A DNA stretch of 64,000 bases. Source: Haloarcula sp. DT43. Its GTDB lineage: Archaea > Halobacteriota > Halobacteria > Halobacteriales > Haloarculaceae. Shown here piece by piece: positions 16,828 through 26,216 of this stretch. Position numbers and translations under genes: made by a program. The DNA is taken from positions 372,001 through 436,000 of the forward strand of contig NZ_JAYMGZ010000003.1 of assembly GCF_037078405.1 (NCBI RefSeq), read 5' to 3'. Below the pieces are notes generated by a model, which was given only the letters and a program-made list of their open reading frames with translations, did not search any database and was not told where the DNA came from. Each line of letters begins with the position of its first letter. The first letter of the stretch is position 1.

Positions 16828-18783
16828 TCAGATATCGGTAATCCGGGTGTACTCTTCGGGGAGCGCCTGCGCGTCCTCCGGGAGCAACGCGACGACGAGG
16901 TAGGTCGGGAACTCCGCGAAGTACTCGACGAGGGCGGCGATGCGCTCCGCGTCGATTGCCTCCAGCGAGTCCAGTAGCATGAACGGGACCTCCTCGTACA
17001 CGTCGTGGACGAGGTAGCCGGCGAGCGCGAACACGAGGCCGGTCACCTCGCGCTCGCTCTCGCTCAGATGGCCGACCGTGTCCTCGTACACCGTCCCACC
17101 GTCGGTGCTCCTGACGACGTGGAGGGTGAACGTCGACCCCGTGATGCCGTCGTCGCCGCCGACGACCGGACCGTCGGGCGTGTCGGTCCGCTCGAGCCAG
17201 ATGCGCTCGACGTTGCCATAGCCCAGCACGTCGAGGAGGTCGTCCATCTTCTCGTTGAACTGGTCGGTCGCCTCGGCTTCGAGGCGGTCGATGCGCGACC
17301 GGAGGTCTAGCAGTTCCTCGACGACTGCCTCCCGCTGGGCGGCTAGTTCGTCGTTCCGGCGGATTTCCGACTCGACCTCGGCGATTTCTTCGCTCACGCC
17401 GTCCCGCTCCGATTCGAGGCGGTCCAGTTTCAGTTCCAGTTCGTTCGCCTCCGTGTGGAGGTCGAGCACTTGGTCGAACTCCTCCGTCCGGAGTGCCGTG
17501 ACTCGGTCTTCGAGTTCTTGGACGCGGGCCGAGAGGTTGTCGCGTCGCTCCCGGAGGTCCGCGACGTCCGACTGCCGGCGCTCGATTTCGGCGTCGACCT
17601 CCGCAATCGTTTCCGTGAGTTCCCGTGTTCGCGCGCGCGTCTGTTCGATGTCATCACGCTGGTCGGTCAGCGATTCGAGTTCGGCCTCGATGTCGCCGAT
17701 TTCCGCGACCGTCTCCTCCAGGTGGTCGCGCATGCTCCCGAGCGTCGACTCGATGCGCTCGGACTTCACCCGGGAGCCACAGGTCCAGCAGGTCGTCTTC
17801 GACCCCTGGTAGAGCTGGTCAGTGATGTCGCCCACGCTCTCGGGCTTCGCGTCGATGGCCTTCGCTATCGCCCGGTGTTCGCCGGCCAGCAGTTCCTCGT
17901 TGAACCCGATGACGTTCTCGAGCCGCGTCGTGTACTCCGAGAGTTCCCGCTTTCGCTCCCGGAGCCGTTCGATGTCCACCTCCAGTTCATCGAGGCGCTC
18001 GTCCGGCGACTCCGGGAGCCCAGACCGTTCGACGGCGAGGCGGCCGCGTTCGTCCCGCAGCGCCGCGATGCTCTCCTGTTCCGACTGGATGTCGTCGCGC
18101 ACGCGCTTCAGTTCCGAACGGGTCGCCTGGAGTTCGTCGAGGGCGGTTTCGAGGTCGTCTCTGCTCTCGGTCGCCTGGAAGTCCACGTCCCGCTCGTCTA
18201 TCCGGTCCTCGACGCGTTGCAGGTCCTTCCGCGTCTCGCTGATTTCCTCGCGGAGGTCCGCCTGTTTCTGTTCGAGGTCGGGGAGCTCCCGCTTGAGCGA
18301 CGCGATGTGGTCGAGTTCCTCGTCGATTTCCCGCTTTCGTCGCTCGGCCGCGCGTATCTGTCGGTGGATGGCGGCCACGTCGACCGGGCGCATGATGAGT
18401 TCCCGGAGGTCGGCACCGCGCTCGACGGCCCGCCTGGCCTCGTTGTCCTCCAGCAGGAACGAGAACAGGTCCGCGACCGTCGGGTCGGCGAGTAGACCGA
18501 GCCCCGAGCCAGACACCCCCTCGGCGGTCCTGGTCATCGTCCTGGTGTAGGTCTCGCCCCCCAGCGAGAGTTCGACCTGTCCCTGGTCGGCGTCGCCCTT
18601 GACGCTGGCCCACTCGCTCCCGTGGGCGGCCATCAGCGCCTGGAGCAGTGACGTCCGGTTGGTCGCGTTCCGGCCCCGAAGCACCGTCACCCCTGGCGGA
18701 ATCTCGACTGTCGTCTCGTCGATGCCCCCTATCTTCTCGACGGCGACGGTCGCCACCTCCCCTGATACCGAGAGTGAGCCCAT
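16828..18783 (-). CDS. sph3: Archaea-specific SMC-related protein (Sph3-like)
   Basis: Over 650 residues with SMC/Rad50 architecture. The N-terminal ATPase lobe has P-loop GRNATNRTSLLQAL (residues ~37-50), followed by a long coiled coil. A zinc-hook-like CWTC at residues 332-335 marks the hinge, then comes a second coiled coil and a C-terminal lobe with LSESEREVTGLVFAL (signature-like) and FMLLDSLEAID (Walker B with Asp-Ser in place of Asp-Glu, then the D-loop). The P-loop lacks the usual GKS lysine (NRTS). Relatives take part in haloarchaeal shape and chromosome organisation with RdfA. ATG 18783 is chosen; upstream ATGs at 18810 and 18816 are possible. Confidence 0.85.
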   Translation of the reverse strand: MGSLSVSGEVATVAVEKIGGIDETTVEIPPGVTVLRGRNATNRTSLLQALMAAHGSEWASVKGDADQGQVELSLGGETYTRTMTRTAEGVSGSGLGLLADPTVADLFSFLLEDNEARRAVERGADLRELIMRPVDVAAIHRQIRAAERRKREIDEELDHIASLKRELPDLEQKQADLREEISETRKDLQRVEDRIDERDVDFQATESRDDLETALDELQATRSELKRVRDDIQSEQESIAALRDERGRLAVERSGLPESPDERLDELEVDIERLRERKRELSEYTTRLENVIGFNEELLAGEHRAIAKAIDAKPESVGDITDQLYQGSKTTCWTCGSRVKSERIESTLGSMRDHLEETVAEIGDIEAELESLTDQRDDIEQTRARTRELTETIAEVDAEIERRQSDVADLRERRDNLSARVQELEDRVTALRTEEFDQVLDLHTEANELELKLDRLESERDGVSEEIAEVESEIRRNDELAAQREAVVEELLDLRSRIDRLEAEATDQFNEKMDDLLDVLGYGNVERIWLERTDTPDGPVVGGDDGITGSTFTLHVVRSTDGGTVYEDTVGHLSESEREVTGLVFALAGYLVHDVYEEVPFMLLDSLEAIDAERIAALVEYFAEFPTYLVVALLPEDAQALPEEYTRITDI

Positions 18784-18986
18784 ACGTCGGTGTGGGTGAG
18801 TGACGGTCATAAGCACTATGACGCGCGTGCCGTCGTCCGGTCACCTCCCCACACCGGCCTTCGCCTACGGCTAACAAACATATGTCTGTTATTTCAACGG
18901 ACCGGCGGGGCTAGTTACGTGCAGAAACAATCGCGCAAATCCATATATCGGTCACTATCGATAAATAACACGCTCAAACGTGTATC

Positions 18987-18993
18987 TTTATAT
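18987..18993 (+). promoter_or_regulatory. PTS operon promoter region with adjacent dyad
   Basis: TTTATAT (18987-18993) is a good TATA element 35 bases before the ptfC ATG. Just upstream, ACACG (18968-18972) and CGTGT (18979-18983) form a dyad overlapping the expected BRE position, a natural place for a sugar-responsive regulator. Confidence 0.5.
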
Positions 18994-19027
18994 GACCCAA
19001 TCGGTGTAGCTGTCGGTGTCGGTGACC

Positions 19028-20167
19028 ATGACAGAGCAAAACCGGGCCGAGAGCGTCCTTCGCTCTCACGTGACCTCCGTCAAGGAGGACCTGATGACGG
19101 GCGTATCGTTCATGATTCCCTTCGTGACTATCGGCGGTATCTTCCTCGCCGTCGCGTACGCGGTGGGAGACACGCAGACGGTTTTCGACAACACCGGGTC
19201 GGTCGGGTGGTTCCTCGCCCAGATAGGCGTGGCCGGACTGACGATTATGGTGCCCATCCTGGGCGGCTACATCGCGTACGCCATCGCTGACCGCCCCGGA
19301 CTCGCGCCGGGCTTCCTGCTGGCGTACATCCTCCAGCAGGGGACCGTCGTTTCGGAGGCGGCGACGGTCATCGGCCTCTCCGGCGGTGAAGCCGGCGCGG
19401 GCTATCTCGGCGCAATCGTGGCCGGGCTGCTGGCGGGCTACGTCGCGCGCTTCTTCAAGAACCTCGACGTCCCCGAGTTCATCCAGCCGATGATGCCCGT
19501 GTTGCTCATCCCCGTCGCGACGATGGCCGTCCTGACGCCCATCATGCTGTTCGTGCTGGGGGTCCCCGTCGCGCTCGCCAACGAGGGCCTGACCTCTTTC
19601 CTGCAGTCGATGCAGGGCGGCCAGGCCATCGTCGTCGGCCTCATCCTCGGCGGGATGATGGCCTTCGACATGGGCGGCCCGGTCAACAAGGTCGCCTACG
19701 TGTTCGCGACCGGCCTCATCACCGAGGAAATCTACGCGCCGATGGCCGCGGTGATGATAGGCGGCATGATTCCGCCCATCGGCCTCGCGCTCTCGAACTT
19801 CATCGCGCCCCACAAGTACGCGGCCGAGATGTACGAGAACGGGAAAAGCGGCGTCGTGCTCGGTCTGTCGTTCATCACCGAAGGTGCGATTCCGTACGCG
19901 GCCGCGGACCCGCTGCGCGTCATTCCTGCTATCGTCGCCGGTAGCGCGGTCGGCGGCGCGACTTCGATGGCCCTCGGCGTCACGATGCCTGCGCCCCACG
20001 GCGGCATCTTCGTCGTCCTGCTGTCGAACCGCCCCCTCGCGTTCCTCGGCAGCATCCTGCTCGGCTCGCTCGTTACCGCCGTCGTCGCGACGGTTATCAA
20101 GCCGGACTTCGAAGACCGTGTCGACACTGGAGCCGAGGCGAGTAGCGCACAACCGACAACCGACTGA
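19028..20167 (+). CDS. ptfC: Fructose-type PTS membrane component EIIC
   Basis: The protein has 379 residues from the ATG at 19028; a GTG at 19016 is also in frame. It has about nine to ten hydrophobic segments typical of the fructose-type EIIC permease. Landmarks are the early GVSFMIPFVTIGGIFLAVAY, the loop GGMMAFDMGGPVNKVAYVF, and ITEGAIPYAAADPLRVIP, the substrate-loop region. It carries sugar across the membrane while EIIB phosphorylates it. It is the first gene of a five-gene operon supplying every PTS component, with five bases to ptfA. Confidence 0.95.
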   Translation: MTEQNRAESVLRSHVTSVKEDLMTGVSFMIPFVTIGGIFLAVAYAVGDTQTVFDNTGSVGWFLAQIGVAGLTIMVPILGGYIAYAIADRPGLAPGFLLAYILQQGTVVSEAATVIGLSGGEAGAGYLGAIVAGLLAGYVARFFKNLDVPEFIQPMMPVLLIPVATMAVLTPIMLFVLGVPVALANEGLTSFLQSMQGGQAIVVGLILGGMMAFDMGGPVNKVAYVFATGLITEEIYAPMAAVMIGGMIPPIGLALSNFIAPHKYAAEMYENGKSGVVLGLSFITEGAIPYAAADPLRVIPAIVAGSAVGGATSMALGVTMPAPHGGIFVVLLSNRPLAFLGSILLGSLVTAVVATVIKPDFEDRVDTGAEASSAQPTTD

Positions 20168-20172
20168 TACCA

Positions 20173-20649
20173 ATGACAGACGCAATCACAGCCGACGACA
20201 TCGACGAGCTGATTCCGGCGGCCCACATCTCGCTGTCCGACCCGCCCGCCGAAAAGGAAGCGTGTATCGAGTACCTGCTCGACCTCGTCGTCGAGAGCGG
20301 CAGGGTCGAGGACCGTGAGGCAGCACTCGATGCGCTGCTGGAGCGCGAATCGGAGACCACGACCGGCGTCGGCATGGGCATCGGCATCCCCCACGCGAAG
20401 ACCGACGCCGTGACCCGCCCGTCGCTCGCGTTCGGCCGCTCCGAGGCGGGCGTCGACTTCGGCTCCATGGACGGCGAGCCGGCGACGCTCATCTTCATGA
20501 TTCTCGTCCCGGAGTCGGGCGGCGAGGAGCACCTCGACATCCTCAGTTCCCTCTCGCGGGCCCTAATGCACGACGATGTCAGGGACCGGCTCCACGAGGC
20601 GACCGACGAGGCTACCGTCCAGAACGTGCTCCGGGAGGCCATCGCATGA
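20173..20649 (+). CDS. ptfA: Fructose-type PTS EIIA component
   Basis: This 158-residue EIIA of the fructose/mannitol class accepts phosphate from HPr on the histidine in GIGIPHAKTDAVTRPS, equivalent to the family's GIAIPHG site. The region AFGRSEAGVDFGSMDGEPA and the LSSLSRALMHDDVRDRLH end match the family. The stop overlaps the ptsH start by four bases (ATGA). It acts in the cytoplasm between HPr and EIIB. Confidence 0.95.
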   Translation: MTDAITADDIDELIPAAHISLSDPPAEKEACIEYLLDLVVESGRVEDREAALDALLERESETTTGVGMGIGIPHAKTDAVTRPSLAFGRSEAGVDFGSMDGEPATLIFMILVPESGGEEHLDILSSLSRALMHDDVRDRLHEATDEATVQNVLREAIA

Positions 20650-20927
20650 CGGTCGAACGCACCGTGACGATTGTCCCGGAAGCGGGTCTGCACGCCCGCC
20701 CGGCCTCGGTGTTCGTCCAGGCCGTCAACGACCACGACGCCGAGGTCTCGGCCGGGCGTCCGGACGGGGACCTCGTCCAGGCGGCGAGCATGATTGCCGT
20801 CACCAGCCTCGGCGTCGGACAGGGCGACGACATCAAACTGGTCGCCGACGGCCCGGACGCCGAGGCCGTGCTCGACGAACTGGAGCGGATACTGACGACG
20901 CCGGAGGCGGAACTGGACGATGGCTGA
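20646..20927 (+). CDS. ptsH: HPr phosphocarrier protein
   Basis: The 93-residue HPr has active-site histidine in PEAGLHARPASVFVQ and the second motif ASMIAVTSLGVGQGDDI. The serine in ASMIAV corresponds to the regulatory Ser46 position of bacterial HPr. No HPr kinase is seen in the window. It passes phosphate from EI to EIIA. The end overlaps ptsI by eight bases. Confidence 0.95.
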   Translation: MTVERTVTIVPEAGLHARPASVFVQAVNDHDAEVSAGRPDGDLVQAASMIAVTSLGVGQGDDIKLVADGPDAEAVLDELERILTTPEAELDDG

Positions 20928-22602
20928 ACGCACGCTCGACGGGACCGGCGCGACGCCGCGCTCCGGCGTCGGGTCGGTCGTCTGGTACGGCCGGGACATC
21001 TCGCTTCCGGACCTCGAGGGCGAGGTCGACCCCGACGCGGAGGCCGAGCGGTTCGCCGACGCCGTCGAAACCGCACGCGACGAACTGGAGGCAGAGCGCG
21101 AGGCGACTGCCGAGCGCGTCGGCGAAGACGAGGCCGCGGTGTTCGACGCGCACATCCAGTTCCTCGAGGACCCGACCATCGAGGACGCCGTCGAGACGAG
21201 CATCGGCGACGGAGCGGACGCGGCCAACGCCGTCGACGCCGCGTTCGGCGAGCACATCGAGCAGTTCGAGGGGATGGACGGCCGGATGGCCGAGCGCGCC
21301 GACGACCTCCGCGACGTGCGCGACCGGCTCCTCCGCTTGCTGACCGACGGTGAGCGGGTCGACCTCGGCGACCTGCCCGAGGGCAGCGTCGTCCTCGCTG
21401 AGCGGCTGACCCCCAGCGACACGGCACAGCTCGACCCCGAGCGCGTCGCCGGCTTCGCCACGGTCACCGGTGGTCGGACCTCCCACGCGGCGATTTTCGC
21501 CCGCTCGCTCGCTCTGCCGGCCGTCGTCGGCGTCGGCGACGCGCTGGAGACCGTCACGGACGGCGACGAGGTCGTCGTCGACGGTGACAGCGGCCAGGTG
21601 CTGGTCGGCCCCGACGACGCCGAGCGGGAGGCCGCAGCGACCGGGGCCGGTGCGGCTATCGTCGAGAGGTCCGTCGAGACCACCGACGGGCGACACGTCG
21701 AAGTCGCGGCGAACGTCGGCCGGCCGGCCGAACTGGACCCCGCGGCGGAACGGGGTGCCGATGGCGTCGGCCTCTACCGGACCGAGTTCCTCTTTCTCGA
21801 CCGCGAGGCCTCGCCCTCGGAGGACGAGCAGTACGAGGCCGTCCGCGAGGCGCTCGATACCTTCCCCGACGGGCGCGTCGTCGTCCGGACGCTGGACATT
21901 GGCGGCGACAAGCGGATTCCCTATCTCGACCTGCCCGAGGAGGAGAACCCCTTCCTCGGCGAGCGCGGCATCCGCCGCTCGCTCGCCCCCGATTCTGACC
22001 TGTTCGCCACGCAGCTCCGCGCGCTCCTGCGTGCCGGTGCGGACGGGGCCGGCGACCTCGCCATCATGTTCCCGCTGGTCGCCACGGTCGAGGAACTCGA
22101 CGCCGCGCTCGACGCGCTGGACGCGGCGGCGGCCGACCTCGACGACCGGGACGCCGCGGCCGCCGACCCCGAGGTCGGCGTCATGATAGAGACGCCGAGC
22201 GCCGTCTTCATGGCCGATGAACTCGCTGCCCGCGTCGACTTCCTCTCTATCGGGACTAACGACCTCACGCAGTACGTCATGGCTGCCGACCGCGAGAACG
22301 AGCGCGTCGGCGACCTGCACGACCCGACCCACCCGGGCGTCCTCCGTGCCATCCACCGGACGGTACGGGCGGCCCACGCCGAAGACGCCTGGGTCGGGAT
22401 GTGCGGCGAGATGGCCGGGGACCCCGACCTGACGGAACTGCTGGTCGGGCTCGGCCTCGACGAACTCAGCATGAGCGCCGTGACGATTCCGGAGGTCAAA
22501 ACGGCCGTCAGCGACACCGAGTACAGCACCGCGAGCGAGCGCGCGGACCGCGCCCGACTCGCCGCAACGCGCAGTGAAGTCCACCTCACACTAGATTCAT
22601 GA
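20920..22602 (+). CDS. ptsI: PTS enzyme I (phosphoenolpyruvate-protein phosphotransferase)
   Basis: This 560-residue EI takes phosphate from PEP and gives it to HPr. The phosphohistidine is in VTGGRTSHAAIFARSLALP. The PEP-binding domain shows GLYRTEFLFLDR, TLDIGGDKRIPYL, FLGERGIRRSL, SIGTNDLTQYVMAADR and the catalytic cysteine in WVGMCGEMAGDP. Its length and domain order (N-terminal HPr-binding helical domain, phosphohistidine domain, PEP barrel) are those of a complete enzyme. It overlaps ptsH by eight bases upstream and ptfB by four bases (ATGA) downstream. Confidence 0.96.
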   Translation: MAERTLDGTGATPRSGVGSVVWYGRDISLPDLEGEVDPDAEAERFADAVETARDELEAEREATAERVGEDEAAVFDAHIQFLEDPTIEDAVETSIGDGADAANAVDAAFGEHIEQFEGMDGRMAERADDLRDVRDRLLRLLTDGERVDLGDLPEGSVVLAERLTPSDTAQLDPERVAGFATVTGGRTSHAAIFARSLALPAVVGVGDALETVTDGDEVVVDGDSGQVLVGPDDAEREAAATGAGAAIVERSVETTDGRHVEVAANVGRPAELDPAAERGADGVGLYRTEFLFLDREASPSEDEQYEAVREALDTFPDGRVVVRTLDIGGDKRIPYLDLPEEENPFLGERGIRRSLAPDSDLFATQLRALLRAGADGAGDLAIMFPLVATVEELDAALDALDAAAADLDDRDAAAADPEVGVMIETPSAVFMADELAARVDFLSIGTNDLTQYVMAADRENERVGDLHDPTHPGVLRAIHRTVRAAHAEDAWVGMCGEMAGDPDLTELLVGLGLDELSMSAVTIPEVKTAVSDTEYSTASERADRARLAATRSEVHLTLDS

Positions 22603-23030
22603 AACTCGTCGCAGTCACGTCCTGCCCGACCGGCATCGCACACAGCCAGATGGCAGCCGAGAACCTCGAACAGACAGCGGAAGAACTGGGCCACGACATC
22701 TCCGTGGAGGTCCAGGGCGCGATGGGCGCGGAGAACGAACTCTCCGAGGCGGACATCGACGCGGCCGACGCCGCTATCATCGCCTCGGACACGTCGGTCA
22801 GCCAGGACCGGTTCGAGGGCGTCCCGCTCATCGACGGCACCGTCAAAGACGCCGTCAACGACGCCGAAGGGATGATTGCCGACGCCCTCGAGGCCGCCGA
22901 CGGCGACGCCCCGACGGCCGAACCCGAGGCTGACAGCTCCGAAACCACGGCTGGGGCGGACCAGCAGCGCCGTCGCGGCGGCGACCGCTCGAAGAGCCTC
23001 GTCGCGCGTCTGAAGCGACTGTTCAGTTGA
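22599..23030 (+). CDS. ptfB: Fructose-type PTS EIIB component with basic C-terminal tail
   Basis: This 143-residue EIIB carries the phosphocysteine in TSCPTGIAHSQMAAENLE and transfers phosphate to the incoming sugar bound by EIIC. The catalytic domain spans residues ~1-100. It is followed by an acidic, low-complexity linker (DGDAPTAEPEADSSE) and a strongly basic end (QQRRRGGDRSKSLVARLKRL, then FS) that could form an amphipathic membrane-binding helix. In bacteria this domain is often fused to EIIC; here a charged tail may keep the free protein near the membrane (inference). It is the last gene of the operon. Confidence 0.93.
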   Translation: MKLVAVTSCPTGIAHSQMAAENLEQTAEELGHDISVEVQGAMGAENELSEADIDAADAAIIASDTSVSQDRFEGVPLIDGTVKDAVNDAEGMIADALEAADGDAPTAEPEADSSETTAGADQQRRRGGDRSKSLVARLKRLFS

Positions 23031-23107
23031 AGCCGTCCCACACGGTACCCGACGCCGGACCGAACACGGCCTTCGCAGCCGAGCAGACCGCCGCGGTCCC
23101 GGCTAGC

Positions 23108-24973
23108 TTACCGGTCCTCGGCCGAGCGGCCGGGCGCGCCATCGGCCGCCGGGGCGAGGAGGTAGCCGAAGGCCGTCGGTCCCGACTCCGGACCGACTTT
23201 CAATTCTAGCGTCTGCCGCTCCTCGGCGACGCCGAACTCGGGGAAGTACTCGGTCGTCGTCGTCCGAACGTCGCTGGTGCCGAGCGGATGGACGCCGAGC
23301 AGGGTCGGGCCGTCCTCACCGCGGGTCGCCCGCACCGTCCCCGAGTCCTCGACAGTGATGGCGACCTCCGGATGGAAGTGGAGTCGGGAGACGCTGGGCT
23401 CGGTCTCCGTGTCGGGCCCCCGGAGTTCGTCCCGGACTAGCCACCAGTCGTCGCTGGCGAGCACCGTCCTGCCGTGCCGATACGACGCCGGTGCGGCGGC
23501 GGCTGTCTCGTAGTCCCCCCTGAAAAGGGCCGGGTCCGCCCCCTCGTAGTCGGCCGTCGGTTCCGTCCGCGCCCCCATCAGGTACTTCCCGCCGATTTCG
23601 ATGGGCTCCGTCTCGCCGACCTGGACGGTGTTGTGGCCGGCGACGCTCCTGGCGTACTGCCGCCGCTCGTTGTCGGCGTAATCGTACACGCCGGTGTCCG
23701 TGAGCACGCGCTGGTCGCCGACCCAGAGCAGGACGCTCAGCATGTCGTTGTGGGAGTGCCCGGGCAGGTGGGACGGTCCCACCGGGCCGCCGTCTACCAA
23801 GAGTCGACCGTGGTCGGTGTCGAGCCAGTAGTACCCCGTCTCGCCACCCATCGAACTGTGTGACGGGACCGGCCGGTCGTCGTCGGTGAATCCGACGGCT
23901 CCGGCGTATCCCAGGCAGTCCGCCAGCGGGAGCGACTGCCCGAACACGGCGTCGTTGTACAGCGGGAGCCGGCCGTCCGGCGGCGAGATGTATCGCAGGT
24001 ACGCCACGGCCTGTTTCGTCATCGCCGTCAGCCAGGTCGGGGCCGTCCGATCGCTGGCCGCCAGTAGCGAACACGCCGTCACGTACCGCGTCGTCACAAT
24101 CGCGTGGTACATCGGCGACCGCTCGTAGTGGCCGCCGTCGGGGAGGAACTGCCTGGCTCCGGTGCGGCCGAGAATCGAGCGTCCCGTGGAAAACCAGGAT
24201 TCGTCGGTGTCCGGGAACAGCAACCCGGCCATGAGCAGTGCGAGCCCGTTCTCGACGAGGTGGTTCCCGCCGACGTCGCCCTCCACATGGTTGGCGAGGA
24301 AGAGGGCGTTCCGGTATATCTCCCCGGCGAGCGCCTCGGTAAGACCCTCGGGAACGCCGTCGTGTGTGCCCCCGGTTCGCCACGCCAGATACCGCGCCAG
24401 CGTCTGCAACCGGAGCGACACCGCCCATGGTGTCCAGGCGTTGCGAAGGTAGCCAGGCCGACCGATATCGACGCTCTCGGTCCACTCCCGGACCCACTGG
24501 TCGAACACCTCGACGACCTCCTCGGGGGCTGCCCGTGGGTCTTTGTACCCCAGCATCGCCCACCGGAGCGGTTCGAACGCGTACAGTTTCAGCGACCAGA
24601 GCAGCGGATAGCCGTTGGCCCCGTGGTCGTACCAGTCCGGGTGGGCCGGCGAATCGAACTGGACCGTCCCGTTGAGGAACGTCACCTCGCCGTCGGCCGC
24701 CCGTCGGCTCCGCCGCTGGAACGACTGGACGGTCGAGTCGGAGAGTTCCCCCCGAAGCACGTCGAGGTCCGCTTCGAGCGGGCCCGTCGCGACCAAGAGC
24801 CGCTCGGGAACCGCGTCGTCGTACCGCCCGTCGAAGTCGACCGGGAGCCGGGCGAGCCCGGTGTTACGGGCCGTCCGTTCGGCCATCCCGAGAACCTGGG
24901 CCGGCTCCAACCGCGTGAGCGTGTGCCCGTACAGCCTGGCGCCCGCCGGAAGCATTCGCGTCGGCTCAGTCAT
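23108..24973 (-). CDS. Heparinase II/III-like polysaccharide lyase
   Basis: This 621-residue protein pairs an N-terminal alpha/alpha toroid (about residues 60-380) with a C-terminal beta-sandwich holding the heparinase II/III-like motif (LPGHSHNDMLSVLLWVGDQR and VAGHNTVQVGE). The toroid contains GNHLVENGLALLMAGLLFP and PDGGHYERSPMYHAIV; the Asn, His and Tyr in these segments fit the catalytic set of heparinase-type lyases. Such enzymes cleave uronate-containing polysaccharides by beta-elimination. No export signal is evident, so it may act inside the cell or on precursors. It overlaps the upstream glycosyltransferase gene by eight bases. Confidence 0.87.
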   Translation of the reverse strand: MTEPTRMLPAGARLYGHTLTRLEPAQVLGMAERTARNTGLARLPVDFDGRYDDAVPERLLVATGPLEADLDVLRGELSDSTVQSFQRRSRRAADGEVTFLNGTVQFDSPAHPDWYDHGANGYPLLWSLKLYAFEPLRWAMLGYKDPRAAPEEVVEVFDQWVREWTESVDIGRPGYLRNAWTPWAVSLRLQTLARYLAWRTGGTHDGVPEGLTEALAGEIYRNALFLANHVEGDVGGNHLVENGLALLMAGLLFPDTDESWFSTGRSILGRTGARQFLPDGGHYERSPMYHAIVTTRYVTACSLLAASDRTAPTWLTAMTKQAVAYLRYISPPDGRLPLYNDAVFGQSLPLADCLGYAGAVGFTDDDRPVPSHSSMGGETGYYWLDTDHGRLLVDGGPVGPSHLPGHSHNDMLSVLLWVGDQRVLTDTGVYDYADNERRQYARSVAGHNTVQVGETEPIEIGGKYLMGARTEPTADYEGADPALFRGDYETAAAAPASYRHGRTVLASDDWWLVRDELRGPDTETEPSVSRLHFHPEVAITVEDSGTVRATRGEDGPTLLGVHPLGTSDVRTTTTEYFPEFGVAEERQTLELKVGPESGPTAFGYLLAPAADGAPGRSAEDR

Positions 24974-26216
24974 CGTCGGGACTCGGGGTCGCGCGTGGTG
25001 TCTGCCGCTCGCTCGCCGTCAGCGCCCGGAGTTCTTTGCCCAGTTGGTCCGCGATGACCCCGCGGTCGTATTCCCCGGACACGAGACGGTGTCCGTCCCG
25101 ACCCATCGACGTACGCTGCCCGGGGTTTTCGAGGAGGGTGTCGATTGCCGCCGCGATGTGCTTCGGGTCGGCCTCTGTGTGTATGCCCGCCTCGGTTTCG
25201 GTGACGAACCGTTCGATTTCTCCGCGCCCGGTGACCACAACCGGCAACGAGCACGCGAGGTACTCGTAGAGTTTCGTGGGCATCGCGTAGTCGAGTTCCG
25301 GACTGTCCTTTATCGGTGCCAGGCCGACGGTCGCGTCGTTGAGAATCTCCGGGACCCGCTCGCGGTCGACCAGTCCGACGAACTCGACGCTGTCTTCGAG
25401 GTCGAGTCGCTCCGTCACCGTTTCGAGTCGGGACACCTCGTCCCCGTCGCCGACCAGCCGGAGCTCGGCGTCCTCGCTCGACACGTGTTGCATCGCCCGG
25501 ATGCACGGTTCGAGTGCCTGGGCGCTCCCGATGTTCCCCGTGTACACGATTCGGTCGTCCGCGTCGCTATCCCTGGCTTCCGGCGTGAACCGGTCGGTGT
25601 CGACGCCGTTAGGGATAACACGCACCCGGTCACGGAGTTCGCCGCCGTACGCGTCGGCGACGGCGTCGCCGAGCGTCTCCGTCGTCACGGTAATCCGGTC
25701 GGCGGCGTGTAACGCGACCGACTGGAACGCACGTCCGGCTTTCACCAGCGGGCTGTCCGCTGCGATATATCCCAGGGCAATCGAGTTCTCGATCCACAGG
25801 TCGCGTACGTCGACGACCCACGGCTTCCCGATGGCGACGGCCACGAGCCCTGGAATCCCCGTGGTAATCGGCGGGGTCGAGGTCATGACGACGTCGTACT
25901 GCCGGTAGTTCACGACCAGCCAGAGCACCGCGTGAAGGGCAAAGAAGAGGTAGTACGGCAGTCGCCGGAGCAGCGAGGGGTTCTCCGTCTGTGGTTGCCA
26001 CGTCCACAGGCGATGGACCACCACTCCGTCGTCGTGCTCCGTCCGCTTGCGCTCCCACGTCCGCTCGAAGTTCCCCGGCGGATAACACGGGGACGGTGCC
26101 AGGACTGTCGCGCCGATGTCGTCGTCGAGGTTGACGGCCGTGTCGTGGATTCTCGACGCGTTACCCCCTTTTTCGGGCGGGTACCGCTGGGAGACGATGA
26201 CGCAGTCAGTCGTCAT
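24966..26216 (-). CDS. Glycosyltransferase family 4 (WbuB-like)
   Basis: This is a 416-residue GT-B fold enzyme from the ATG at 26216; an in-frame upstream start at 26264 is not favoured. It has the N-terminal VSQRYPPEKGGNASRIHD, typical of WbuB-type transferases acting on undecaprenyl- or dolichyl-linked sugars. Mid-region IPNGVDTDRFTP and YTGNIGSAQ lead to the GT4 nucleotide-sugar site VGLAPIKDSPELDYAMPTKLYEYLAC. It adds a sugar to a lipid-linked glycan on the cytoplasmic face. It shares an operon with the lyase. Confidence 0.9.
   Translation of the reverse strand: MTTDCVIVSQRYPPEKGGNASRIHDTAVNLDDDIGATVLAPSPCYPPGNFERTWERKRTEHDDGVVVHRLWTWQPQTENPSLLRRLPYYLFFALHAVLWLVVNYRQYDVVMTSTPPITTGIPGLVAVAIGKPWVVDVRDLWIENSIALGYIAADSPLVKAGRAFQSVALHAADRITVTTETLGDAVADAYGGELRDRVRVIPNGVDTDRFTPEARDSDADDRIVYTGNIGSAQALEPCIRAMQHVSSEDAELRLVGDGDEVSRLETVTERLDLEDSVEFVGLVDRERVPEILNDATVGLAPIKDSPELDYAMPTKLYEYLACSLPVVVTGRGEIERFVTETEAGIHTEADPKHIAAAIDTLLENPGQRTSMGRDGHRLVSGEYDRGVIADQLGKELRALTASERQTPRATPSPDDD

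Noticed and set aside
22981-23107. Possible separate small gene at the end of the PTS operon
   Set aside because: The EIIB frame continues through the basic tail to 23030, and the remaining bases are a short spacer before the convergent lyase gene.
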